Source: Egibacter rhizosphaerae (GTDB taxonomy: Bacteria; Actinomycetota; Nitriliruptoria; Euzebyales; Egibacteraceae). Taken from it: a stretch of 64,000 nucleotides of DNA. Below are positions 25,841-33,718 of the stretch, in pieces (position 1 is the first letter of the stretch; the number at the start of each line of letters is the position of its first letter). The notes beneath the pieces are model-generated. The model searched no databases. It had not been told where the DNA came from and was given only the letters and a program-made list of their open reading frames with translations. Made by a program: the position numbers and the translations under genes. The stretch lies in NCBI RefSeq assembly GCF_004322855.1, contig NZ_CP036402.1:4558001-4622000 (forward strand). Direction: 5' to 3'.

Positions 25841-27211
25841 ATGATGCGATCGACATCACTGCGACTGCTCGCGCTGGTATTCGGTCTGATGCTGCTGGTC
25901 GCCGCGTGCGAGGAGGAGGACCCGGTCGAGCCCGACGACGAGGATCCGGAAGAGGAGGAGGAGCCCGAGGACGACGAGCCCGACGAGGAGGAGCCCGAAG
26001 AGGAAGAGGAAGAGGACGAGGCCGAGGAGCCCGATGAGGACGCCGAAGCCGAGGAGACCGAGGACGACGCGCTCGAGCTCGGTTATCTCCTGCCTGAGAC
26101 CGGTGACCTCGCGTTCCTGGGAGAGGGGATGATCGCGGCGACCGAGCTCGCCGTGGAGCGGATGAACGAGGCCGGCGGCGTGCTGGACAACGACGTGACC
26201 CTCGAGGGCCGCGACGAGGCCGGCGAGGCCGACATCGCCAGCGAGTCCGCCGACGACCTCCTCGCCACCGGCGTCGACGCGGTCGTCGGAGCGGCCGCGA
26301 CGGGCATGTCGGTCGCGGTGATCGACCAGATCACCGGCTCCGAGGTCGTGCAGTGCTCCCCCTCGAACACCGGTCCGATCTTCACCGACTACGACGACGG
26401 GGGCTACTACTTCCGGACGGCGCCGACCGACGCCCTGCAGGGTCCGGTGCTCGCGGACGAGATCCTCGCGGACGGGTACGGGACCGTGGCGATCGCCGCC
26501 CGCGGTGACGACTACGGCGAGGGGCTCGCGGACGCGGTCAACGATGCCGTGACCGAGGCCGGAGGCGAGGTCCTGGAGCAGATCATCTACGACGTCGACG
26601 CCGCCACGTTCGACGCCGAGGTGGAACAGCTCGAGGCCGCCGGCGCCGACGCGGTCGTGATCGTGTCGTTCGAGGAGGGCGTGCAGCTGCTCCAGACGAT
26701 GATCGAGGCGGGGCTCGGGCCGGACGACATCGGCGTGTACGGTGCCGACGGCATCCGCGAGGGTGACTTCGCCGAACGCGTCGACCCCGACGACCCGAAC
26801 GTCCTGGACGGCTTGCGGGGAACGGCTCCCGACCCGAGCGTCGACGAGGACTTCCTGGACGACCTGGCCGAGTACGCCGGTGAGCTCGAGGCCGAGCAGT
26901 TCGCACCCCAGGCTTACGACTGCGCGAACCTCGCGGGGCTCGCGGCCCTCGCTGGCGAGAGCGCCGACAGCCAGACGATCCAGGAGAACATGATCGACGT
27001 CACCACGGGCGACACCGAGTGCGCTTCGTTCGAGGAGTGCGCCGGTCTGCTGGAGGACGGCGAGTCGATCGCCTACGTGGGCACCGCCGGCCCGTACGAG
27101 TTCACCGACGCTGGGGAGCCGAGCCGCGGGACCTACGAGGTCTGGGAGTGGATCGATGGCGAGCTCGAGGGCACCGACCAGGTCGAGGCCGACATCGAGG
27201 TGATCGAGTAG
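25841..27211 (+). CDS. Branched-chain amino acid-type ABC transporter substrate-binding lipoprotein
   Basis: Extracytoplasmic binding protein (456 aa) of the LivJ/periplasmic-binding type I family. Signal peptide with a lipobox LLVAAC, so Cys23 becomes lipidated and anchored to the membrane. Residues 24-76 are almost only Glu, Asp and Pro, an unusually acidic linker. Then ELGYLLPETGDLAFLG begins the binding domain, with VDAVVGAAATGMS and ALQGPVLADEILADGYG as typical family segments. Substrate cannot be told (amino acid, amide or other small molecule). ATG 25841 has GGGAG a few bases upstream. It is divergent from polA and faces the livFGMH genes across a shared terminator; probably it works with them. 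Confidence 0.92.
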   Translation: MMRSTSLRLLALVFGLMLLVAACEEEDPVEPDDEDPEEEEEPEDDEPDEEEPEEEEEEDEAEEPDEDAEAEETEDDALELGYLLPETGDLAFLGEGMIAATELAVERMNEAGGVLDNDVTLEGRDEAGEADIASESADDLLATGVDAVVGAAATGMSVAVIDQITGSEVVQCSPSNTGPIFTDYDDGGYYFRTAPTDALQGPVLADEILADGYGTVAIAARGDDYGEGLADAVNDAVTEAGGEVLEQIIYDVDAATFDAEVEQLEAAGADAVVIVSFEEGVQLLQTMIEAGLGPDDIGVYGADGIREGDFAERVDPDDPNVLDGLRGTAPDPSVDEDFLDDLAEYAGELEAEQFAPQAYDCANLAGLAALAGESADSQTIQENMIDVTTGDTECASFEECAGLLEDGESIAYVGTAGPYEFTDAGEPSRGTYEVWEWIDGELEGTDQVEADIEVIE

Positions 27212-27232
27212 CACTGGTCCACGAGACGCGAC

Positions 27233-27261
27233 GACGGCGGGCCCGCTGCGGGCCCGCCGTC
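27233..27261 (+). terminator. Strong hairpin between the binding-protein gene and livF
   Basis: A 14-base arm (27233-27246) is inverted exactly at 27248-27261, the sequence being GACGGCGGGCCCGC and its complement around one central T, so in practice the loop is 3-5 nt. An outer ACGAGAC/GTCTCGT pair extends it. It starts 21 nt after the stop. Two convergent operons meet here and the near-symmetrical hairpin could end both. Confidence 0.75.
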
Positions 27262-27343
27262 TCGTTGTCGGACGGGCACCAGAGCGGACACCGGGACACG
27301 CGCCGAAGGCATCGGGGCCGTCCCGTTCCCCGCGGGTCCCGGA

Positions 27344-28087
27344 CTAGTCGACCTGCGCGAGCGTCCCCAGGTACAGGCGGATCACCTTGGGATCGCCGAG
27401 GAGCTCGTCCCCGGTCCCGGTGTAGGCGTTCTTGCCCTGGTCGAGCACGTAGCCACGATCGCAGATCTGCAGGCACGTGCGGGCGTTCTGCTCGACCATG
27501 ATGATCGAGATCCCGGCCTGGTTGATCTCCTGCACGCGACGGAACACCTCGTCCTGGTTCACGGGTGAGAGGCCCGCGGACGGCTCGTCGAGGCAGAGAA
27601 CCTCCGGCTCCATCATCAGGGCGCGACCCATGGCGAGCATCTGGCGCTCACCCCCGGACAGCGACCCTGCCCGCTGCTTGCGACGATCCGCGAGGATCGG
27701 GAAGAGCTCGCTCACCGAGCGGAAGCGCTCCTCGAACTTCTTGGGGCGCAGGTAGACGCCCATCTCGAGGTTCTCCTCGACCGAGAGGCGCGGGAACACG
27801 TTCGAGGACTGCGGCACGTATCCCACGCCCTTGGCGACGAGCTTGTGGCCTCGCAGGTGGGTGATGTCCTCGTCCCGCAGTCGCACGGCCCCCGAGGTGA
27901 TGTCGAGGGTGCCGAAGATCGCCTTGATGAGCGTCGACTTGCCGGCACCGTTCGGGCCGATGATCCCCACGAGCTCGCCGTCGTGCAGTTCGAGGTTGAC
28001 GCCGTTCAGGATCGGCACCCCGGGCACGTACCCGGCGACGACCTCCTCGCATTCCAGGACCGGTTGAGCGCTACTCGCAGTGGTCAT
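27344..28087 (-). CDS. livF: LivF-type ABC transporter ATP-binding protein
   Basis: Nucleotide-binding subunit (247 aa) of a branched-chain amino acid-type importer. Walker A IIGPNGAGKST (about 42-52), Q-loop YVPQSSNVFPRLSVEENL, signature LSGGERQMLAMGRAL, Walker B VLCLDEPSAGLSP, and switch VEQN are all intact. The LivF-like features are YVPQ and the short C-terminal segment. Start ATG 28087 overlaps the livG stop by 4 nt (ATGA). Confidence 0.94.
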   Translation of the reverse strand: MTTASSAQPVLECEEVVAGYVPGVPILNGVNLELHDGELVGIIGPNGAGKSTLIKAIFGTLDITSGAVRLRDEDITHLRGHKLVAKGVGYVPQSSNVFPRLSVEENLEMGVYLRPKKFEERFRSVSELFPILADRRKQRAGSLSGGERQMLAMGRALMMEPEVLCLDEPSAGLSPVNQDEVFRRVQEINQAGISIIMVEQNARTCLQICDRGYVLDQGKNAYTGTGDELLGDPKVIRLYLGTLAQVD

Positions 28088-29019
28088 GCCGTGCTCTCCC
28101 CGTGGTCGGGGTCGGAGCCGTCCTCCCCGTTCGCACCGGGAGCGCCCCCCTCGCCGTCGGGCGCGTTGGCTCCCTGGGGCTTCTCATCCGCGGTCACGTC
28201 GCCGTGGGCGGCTCCGAGGTACGCGTCGATCACCGCCGGGTTCCGGCTGATGTCATCCGGGGAGCCCTCCGCGATCACGCGACCGTCCGCGAGGCAGACG
28301 ACCCAGTCGCTGATGTCCATGACGACGTCCATGTCGTGCTCGACGAAGACGACCGTCAACCCCTCGTCGCGCAGCTCGCGCATGTGCCCGAGGAGCGATT
28401 GCACCAGCGCGGGGTTCACCCCCGACATCGGCTCGTCGAGCATGATCATGCGGGGCTCGGCCATGAGGGCGCGGGCCATCTCCATCAACTTGCGTTGCCC
28501 CCCGGACATGGTGCCGGCGTACTCGTCACGCATGTGCGCGATCCCGAAGCGCTCGAGCAGGGCCTCGGCCAGCCCCCGATTGTGCTGCTCCTGCTTGCGC
28601 CAGCTCCCCGGGTACAGCGACGCCAGGAAGTGCTCGCCCTTCTGGTTCGGCGCCGCCAGCAGCATGTTGTCGAGGACCGAGAGCTTCGACAGGGCCTTGG
28701 TGAGCTGGAACGTGCGGATCATCCCCGCGCGCGCGACCTTGTGTGCCGGCAGGCGCTGCAGCGGTTGCCCCTCGAAGTGCCAGCGGCCCGAGTCCGGTGG
28801 TTCGAACCCCGTGAGGCAGTTGAAGAACGTGGATTTGCCCGCGCCGTTGGGTCCGATCAGCGCAGTGATGCCGCCACGCTGAACCTCGAGGTGATCGAGG
28901 TCGACAGCCTGGATCCCCCCGAAGGCCTTGCGGACGTCGGTCGCGACGAGGATGGGATCGGGTTTGCCGACCCCGGCCTCGGGCGCGACCCCGGTGAGCA
29001 GCTGGCCGTCATTTTGCAT
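28084..29019 (-). CDS. livG: LivG-type ABC transporter ATP-binding protein
   Basis: Second nucleotide-binding subunit (311 aa). Walker A LIGPNGAGKST, the LivG-specific long arm between Walker A and signature (GMIRTFQLTKALSKLSVLDN), signature MSGGQRKLMEMARAL, Walker B MIMLDEPMSGVNP and VEHDMDVVM are intact. The last 40 residues are Gly/Asp/Glu-rich and not part of the ABC fold, giving another acidic tail in this window. The start ATG 29019 overlaps the livM end by 11 nt. Confidence 0.94.
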   Translation of the reverse strand: MQNDGQLLTGVAPEAGVGKPDPILVATDVRKAFGGIQAVDLDHLEVQRGGITALIGPNGAGKSTFFNCLTGFEPPDSGRWHFEGQPLQRLPAHKVARAGMIRTFQLTKALSKLSVLDNMLLAAPNQKGEHFLASLYPGSWRKQEQHNRGLAEALLERFGIAHMRDEYAGTMSGGQRKLMEMARALMAEPRMIMLDEPMSGVNPALVQSLLGHMRELRDEGLTVVFVEHDMDVVMDISDWVVCLADGRVIAEGSPDDISRNPAVIDAYLGAAHGDVTADEKPQGANAPDGEGGAPGANGEDGSDPDHGESTA

Positions 29020-30007
29020 CGAGCTGCATCTCCTGGCGGCTGCCGAGCAAGCCTTGTGGTCGATAGATCATCAGGAGCACGATCAGCACACCCACGAGGA
29101 TGAGCCGGAACGCCCCGATCGCCTCCGTGGAGAGGATCTCCGGCGGGATGACGCCGGTGGCGGCGATGGTGCGCATCGCGGCGTCCGCGCCCGTGAGCAG
29201 GAACCAGAACAGGAACGCGCCCACGATGGGGCCGAACGTGGTCGCGGCGCCCCCGAGGATCAAGGCGGCGTACGCGTAGAACGTCTGCTGGGGCCGGAAC
29301 GCGTCCGGTTGGACCGTCTGGAGGTGCAGCACGAACAGGACGCCGCCGAGCGAGCCGATGACCCCGCCGATGACCAGGCTCTGGAGTTTGTAGGCGAACG
29401 CGTTCTTGCCGAGGCTCCTGGCGGCATCCTCGTCCTCACGGATCGACTTGACCACCCTCCCCCACGGACTGCGCATCAGTGCCCAGACGAACAGCGTCGC
29501 GAGGACCACGAGGCCCCAGCCCACGACCATCGCCCAGAGCCGCCGGTGATCGACCGCGAAGACGAGCAGGTTGTAGTCCCCCGGAGGGAACGGGTTCACC
29601 CGGTAGAAGCCCCCTGCGACCTCGGTCAACCCGAAGCTGCCGCCGGTGTACGGACGGCTGCCACTGGCGCGGAACACGAAGCGCAGGATCTCGGCGGCCG
29701 CGATCGTGGTGATCGCGAGGTAGTCGGCGCGCAGACGCAGGGTCGGCAGCCCGAGGGCGAGGGCGAGGAGGGCCGCGGCCACCAGGCTCACGATGATCCC
29801 GGCCCACAGCGGCCCCCCGACGATCGCCACCGTGATCCCGATGCCGTAGGCCCCGAGCAGCATGAAGCCGACCTGCCCGAAATTCAGCAGGCCCGTGTAG
29901 CCGAAGTGGACGTTCAGACCGATGGCGAGCAGGGCGTAGTAGGCCCCTGCGGGGCCGGTCGCCGAGCGCATCGCGGTCGCGAAGATGGTCTCGAGTGCTT
30001 CGATCAT
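29009..30007 (-). CDS. livM: LivM-type ABC transporter permease
   Basis: Membrane subunit (332 aa from ATG 30007) of the LivM family, with about eight to ten hydrophobic segments, the early landmark GLNVHFGYTGLLNFGQVGFM, and LGLPTLRLRADYLAITTIAAAEI, the cytoplasmic coupling region. Two starts are possible: ATG 30007, with AGAGG about 11 nt upstream, or GTG 30103, which overlaps the livH stop and adds 32 Pro/Arg-rich residues that do not look like a membrane protein. I use 30007. It forms the translocation channel with LivH. Confidence 0.9.
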   Translation of the reverse strand: MIEALETIFATAMRSATGPAGAYYALLAIGLNVHFGYTGLLNFGQVGFMLLGAYGIGITVAIVGGPLWAGIIVSLVAAALLALALGLPTLRLRADYLAITTIAAAEILRFVFRASGSRPYTGGSFGLTEVAGGFYRVNPFPPGDYNLLVFAVDHRRLWAMVVGWGLVVLATLFVWALMRSPWGRVVKSIREDEDAARSLGKNAFAYKLQSLVIGGVIGSLGGVLFVLHLQTVQPDAFRPQQTFYAYAALILGGAATTFGPIVGAFLFWFLLTGADAAMRTIAATGVIPPEILSTEAIGAFRLILVGVLIVLLMIYRPQGLLGSRQEMQLDAK

Positions 30008-30092
30008 CGGGTGGCCAACCTCTCGTCCCCTTGCCGGTGGCCTGAACTCTCGCTCTCGCGGGCCGGCAGGTGGCGGCGGACGCGCCGGCAGC

Positions 30093-31415
30093 TCATCCGA
30101 CACGCTCCCGGAACCCCAGGATCCCTTGGGGCCTGAACAGCAGGATCACGATGAGCACCAGGAGCGCCCACATCTCCTGGATGTCGGGGCTGAACCAGAT
30201 CGTGGAGACCTCGGTGATGATCCCCACCACCAGGCTCCCCACCATCGCGCCGTAGGCCGTGCCGAGCCCGCCGAGGATGACGCCCGCGAAGATGAGCAGG
30301 AGCAGTCGGAAGCCCATGAAATAGTTGACCCCCTCGACGAGGCCGAGGAACACCCCGCCGAGCGCCGTGAGACCCGCGCCGGCGACCCACACGAGGAGGA
30401 TGACCCGCTGGACGTCGATGCCGCTCGTCTCCGCCAGGTTCGAGTCGTCGCTGACCGCGCGCATCGCCTTGCCGATCCGGGTACGGCTGATCGCCAGACC
30501 GACGAGCACCAGCACCACGAACGAGAGGAGGAGCACGATCAGGTCGCGCGGCGTGATGCGGAACGGCCCGAAGGTCAGCGACTCCTGGACGGCGAACCCC
30601 GCATAGGAGCGCGTCGAGCCGCCATAGGCGAACAGCAGGACGTTCCGGATCAGGAAGGCGAGCCCCACGGTGATCACGAGCAATTGGATGATGCCGGTCT
30701 TCCGGCGTCTCAACGGTCGCCACAGGCCGTGGTCGAGCGCCCCGCCCAGCGCCGCGCCCGCGAGCATCGCGAGCAACGCCGCCGGCACGATGTGTATCCC
30801 GGCGACGTTGAGGAACCAGGCGACGATCGCCCCGAAACTCACGAGCTCACCGTGCGAGAAGTTGATGAGCCGCGTGGTGCCGAAGATGAGCGACAGCCCG
30901 ATGGCGGTCATCGCGACGATCAGGCCGAACTTCACACCGTTCAGCAGGTTCTGCGGGAGCCTCGAGAGGGTGCCCGCCACGACGGTCTCCTCGACCTCGA
31001 GCCGAAACAGCACCGTCTCCGTCTGTCCCTCGCCGACCTCGATGGTGTCGGTCGGGGACTCTCCCTCCTCGAAGTCGAGCTCCTCGGGCAACGTGGCCGG
31101 GTCAAGGACGATGTCGTAGGTCCCGGGACCGGGGAGCTCCAGCTCCCACGAACCACTGTCGTCGCTGCTGGTGGAGGCGACTTCGGCGCCACCTTCGTCG
31201 ACCGCGGTGATCTCCACCTCGGCGATCGGGTCGCCGTCGACGCGCAGTGTGCCGCGGGCACCCTCCCCGTCGTCGGCGAGAGCCGCCGTGAACCACCCCG
31301 CCTGGGTGATCCCGAGCAGCAACATGATCAGCAAGCCGACGAGGATCAGTCGTCGGTTCGTGGGCTCGGCCGTGCCGGGCAGCACGGCGGCGAGGCGGTC
31401 GCTCACCGCCGGCAT
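30093..31415 (-). CDS. livH: LivH-type permease with N-terminal extracytoplasmic beta-domain
   Basis: LivH family permease (440 aa) with an unusual front part. Residues 1-15 are cytoplasmic; a hydrophobic helix (about 23-45) is followed by a polar segment of some 100 residues (GTLRVDGDPIAEVEITAVDEG, then SGSWELELPGPGTYDIVLD) that has the strand pattern of carboxypeptidase regulatory-like/Ig-type domains and should lie outside the cell. The usual permease then starts at about residue 155 with NLLNGVKFGLIVAMTAIGLSL and keeps INFSHGELVSFGA and ILGGLGTAYGAMVGS. Normal LivH proteins are about 290-310 aa. ATG 31415 is preferred; GTG 31439 or 31406 are alternatives. Confidence 0.9.
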   Translation of the reverse strand: MPAVSDRLAAVLPGTAEPTNRRLILVGLLIMLLLGITQAGWFTAALADDGEGARGTLRVDGDPIAEVEITAVDEGGAEVASTSSDDSGSWELELPGPGTYDIVLDPATLPEELDFEEGESPTDTIEVGEGQTETVLFRLEVEETVVAGTLSRLPQNLLNGVKFGLIVAMTAIGLSLIFGTTRLINFSHGELVSFGAIVAWFLNVAGIHIVPAALLAMLAGAALGGALDHGLWRPLRRRKTGIIQLLVITVGLAFLIRNVLLFAYGGSTRSYAGFAVQESLTFGPFRITPRDLIVLLLSFVVLVLVGLAISRTRIGKAMRAVSDDSNLAETSGIDVQRVILLVWVAGAGLTALGGVFLGLVEGVNYFMGFRLLLLIFAGVILGGLGTAYGAMVGSLVVGIITEVSTIWFSPDIQEMWALLVLIVILLFRPQGILGFRERVG

Positions 31416-31614
31416 GCGATGCAGGCTGCGACCCCGCACCCCGCCTCCTCGTGTCGTCCCCAGAGCGTGCTCCCGTGCGTGGCGACCGGACGTTCCTGCC
31501 GTGACCCGGCCGGCGGTCTCACCACCGGACGGCGTCTCGTCGGCACGCGTTCACCAGAGTTTAGAACGAGGCCCGTGCTCTCCGCGCGCGAGCCGGAAGC
31601 CACCGCCGCCCCGT

Positions 31615-32268
31615 TCAGGGCGATTCGCCGGCATCGAGTCGCTCGATGACCTGCTCGGCGAGCGTGCGCATCGACAGCCTCCGCTCCATCGCGGTGCGCT
31701 GCAGCCAGCGGAACGCCTCGTTCTCCGACAGGCCCTCGCGCTCCTGCAACAGTCCCTTGGCCCGCTCCACGTGCTTGCGGGCCTCCAGCCGGTCGGTGAG
31801 TGTCCCGACCTGAGCCTCCAAGCCGCGCAGGTCCTGGAAGCGGCCGGCTGCGACCTCGATCGCGGGGAGCAGGTCGTGCTTCTGGAAGGGCTTCACGAGG
31901 TAGGCCATGGCCCCGGCCTCGCGGGCACGCTCGATCAGCTCACGTTGGCTGAAGGCCGTGAGGATCAGCACCGCCGAGAGCCGCTCGGACGTGATCTGCT
32001 CCGCGGCTTGGATCCCGTCCATCACCGGCATCTTCACGTCGAGGATCGCGAGGTCGGGTCGGAGTTCCCTCGCCAGGCGAACGGCCGTCGCCCCGTCGGA
32101 GACCTCGGCGACGACGTCCAGCCCCTCCTCCTGCAGCATCTCGGTCAGGTCGAGACGGATGAGCGCCTCGTCCTCGGCGACGAGTACGCGCAGCGGCTCC
32201 GTGCCCTCGGCCGCGTCCTCGCTCGTCGGCGAGGATCCTGGTTCCTGCTCGCGCTCGTCGGCCGTCAC
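31615..32268 (-). CDS. pdtaR: ANTAR-domain response regulator (PdtaR type)
   Basis: 217-aa response regulator. A receiver domain (about 26-145) has the phosphoacceptor Asp77 in ILDVKMPVMDG, acidic pocket AEDE (31-34) and Lys in YLVKPFQ. The C-terminal ANTAR domain (about 160-212: KHVERAKGLLQ, NEAFRWLQRTAM, AEQVI) binds paired RNA hairpins to prevent transcription termination. Mycobacterial PdtaR, near polA, has the same architecture, and it works with the kinase PdtaS, which is not in this window. The first 25 residues are an acidic extension. Start GTG 32268 overlaps the coiled-coil gene by 4 nt. Confidence 0.93.
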   Translation of the reverse strand: MTADEREQEPGSSPTSEDAAEGTEPLRVLVAEDEALIRLDLTEMLQEEGLDVVAEVSDGATAVRLARELRPDLAILDVKMPVMDGIQAAEQITSERLSAVLILTAFSQRELIERAREAGAMAYLVKPFQKHDLLPAIEVAAGRFQDLRGLEAQVGTLTDRLEARKHVERAKGLLQEREGLSENEAFRWLQRTAMERRLSMRTLAEQVIERLDAGESP

Positions 32269-32564
32269 CGCGCGGTCTCCTGCTGCGCGAACAGGCGTTC
32301 CAACAGCTCGTCCTGCTCGCGCTCGAGCGCCGCCAGCCGCGCGACGGCCTCGTCCCGCTGCTCGCGCGCTCGGCGGACGTCCTCCTCGGCCTCGTGCCGC
32401 TCGCGGGCCGCCAACGGCGTCCCGGCGGCAGCCGCCTGTGCGCGTACGTGGTCGGCCTCGGCATCGAGATGGACCAGCTGCTCGTCGAGCTGGTGCACCT
32501 CGTCGCGCCGCCGGGCGATCTCGTCGCGAACGGCGGTCAGGCGTCGCTCAACACGCCGCCGCAC
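32265..32564 (-). CDS. Small coiled-coil protein coupled to pdtaR
   Basis: 99-aa soluble protein, almost all helix: two heptad-rich segments (about 1-35 and 50-95) rich in Arg, Glu, Ala and Leu, joined by a short AAAAGTPLAA turn, so it should form an antiparallel helical hairpin. There is no membrane segment. GTG 32564 is preceded by AGGAGG at 8-10 nt, a strong site, and the stop overlaps the pdtaR start (GTGA), so they are co-translated. I do not recognise the family. Partner or regulator of the ANTAR protein is only a guess from position. Confidence 0.65.
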   Translation of the reverse strand: MRRRVERRLTAVRDEIARRRDEVHQLDEQLVHLDAEADHVRAQAAAAGTPLAARERHEAEEDVRRAREQRDEAVARLAALEREQDELLERLFAQQETAR

Positions 32565-32633
32565 GGCCTCACCTCCTGTTCGCGCTGTCGCAGCGGGCGC
32601 GACCCGCGGGTCGCGGGGTGTCCGCCCGCAACG

Positions 32634-32716
32634 TGCTCCGGGTGGGATTCGAACCCACACGCCCGAAGGGCACGGAATTTTGAGTCCCGCGCGTCTACCA
32701 GTTCCGCCACCGGAGC
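32634..32716 (-). tRNA. tRNA-Leu (anticodon CAA)
   Basis: Class II tRNA with a long variable arm, read on the minus strand from 32716 to 32634 (83 nt, discriminator A, CCA not encoded). The acceptor stem is GCTCCGG/CCGGAGC, seven perfect pairs. The anticodon stem CGGGA/TTCCG holds the loop CTCAAAA with anticodon CAA, reading UUG. The T arm GTGGGTTCGAATCCCAC is perfect. It lies 69 nt upstream of the coiled-coil/pdtaR pair on the same strand. Confidence 0.96.
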
Positions 32717-32809
32717 GGGGCGTGCTCATCGTAGCCGTGCACGCGGGGTCGCGGCACGTCAAGGGCTGGTTGGGCTGCGCGAGCGGCGACGACGGGGCAG
32801 GATGCGCGC

Positions 32810-33718
32810 GTGACCGACGACGAGACCGCGGCCGGCGTCCCGCGCTCCGGCGGGGTGCCCGCCGGGCCCCAACGTTCGCCGCAGCATCCGGCTCCATGGG
32901 CAACGCAGGGAGCGCGGACGCTGCGGGTGATCGCGACGATGCGCCCGCACCTGTGGCTGCACAGTGTCCCGTACCTTCTGGTGTGGACCCCGGAGGCCGA
33001 CGTCGCGGGCCGCGTTGGCCTCGTCGTGGCGCATGCAGCCGCGCTCACGGCATGGCAACTGCGCAGCGACTTCGTCGACGCGGCGCGCGGGCTCGAACCC
33101 CGGGGGGGACTGCCCCGCAGGCGTCGCTGGACCGACCTCGCGGTCACCGACCGAGTCCTTCCCCTGGCACTCGGCCTGACCATCGTCGGCGGTCTGCTCG
33201 CCGGCCGACTCCACCCGCTGTTCCCCCTGGTCATGGGCCTGCTGGCCGCGGGGGCGTGGTTCCTGCCGCTGCGACCACCCGCCCGGAAGTACTTCCTGAC
33301 CCCCGAGGTCGTGCTGGCACTCGGCTTCGTGGGCGGTGTCGCCGGCCTACTGGCGGTCGCACAGGCCGGGTCGGTCCCCGCCCCCACCGTCGTCGCGAAT
33401 ATCGGAGCGCTGCTGGCCACCATCGTGGCGGCACACATCCGCGACCGAGGGCGCGATCTTGCCGATGGCGTCACCACGATCGCCACTCAAGGCCCAGCGG
33501 CCTGGACGCTCCTCTGGCTGGCGGGCCTCGCCTCGGTGGTCGCGGGGCTCGCCAGTCTCGAGTTGCCCCTGACGGCCGGTGGCCGGGTCGCGGTCGCGGG
33601 TGCGGGCGCGCTCGCCGTGGCACTGTGCCTGCGCCGCGGCCGCGTGCCCGCCTTGGTCCTCGCCCACGGCGCCTATGCCCTCGGGTTGCTCGAGGAAATG
33701 GCGGGGAGGACCCACTGA
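32810..33718 (+). CDS. UbiA-like prenyltransferase family protein
   Basis: Membrane protein (302 aa) with about nine hydrophobic segments and the two short polar motifs of UbiA enzymes, which transfer a polyprenyl group. The second motif is good (RDRGRDLADGVTT, about 220-232: Asp-x3-Asp-x2-Asp-Gly-x-Thr). The first is changed: SDFVDAARG replaces the usual NDxxDxxxD. This may mark an unusual substrate or loss of activity. The start GTG 32810 gives a polar N-terminal 35 residues before the first helix. Its stop overlaps the next ATG by one base (TGATG). Quinone or lipid prenylation is possible, but not shown. Confidence 0.7.
   Translation: MTDDETAAGVPRSGGVPAGPQRSPQHPAPWATQGARTLRVIATMRPHLWLHSVPYLLVWTPEADVAGRVGLVVAHAAALTAWQLRSDFVDAARGLEPRGGLPRRRRWTDLAVTDRVLPLALGLTIVGGLLAGRLHPLFPLVMGLLAAGAWFLPLRPPARKYFLTPEVVLALGFVGGVAGLLAVAQAGSVPAPTVVANIGALLATIVAAHIRDRGRDLADGVTTIATQGPAAWTLLWLAGLASVVAGLASLELPLTAGGRVAVAGAGALAVALCLRRGRVPALVLAHGAYALGLLEEMAGRTH

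Noticed and set aside
32735-32765. Promoter TTGACG for the tRNA gene
   Set aside because: Spacing to the TACGAT element is about 23 nt, too long for a sigma70 promoter.
31171-33717. Start of a very long plus-strand open frame running into the SDR fusion gene
   Set aside because: Only the part from ATG 33718 codes for protein. The rest is antisense to livH, pdtaR and the coiled-coil gene and reflects high-GC codon bias, with Ser/Arg-rich low-complexity translation.
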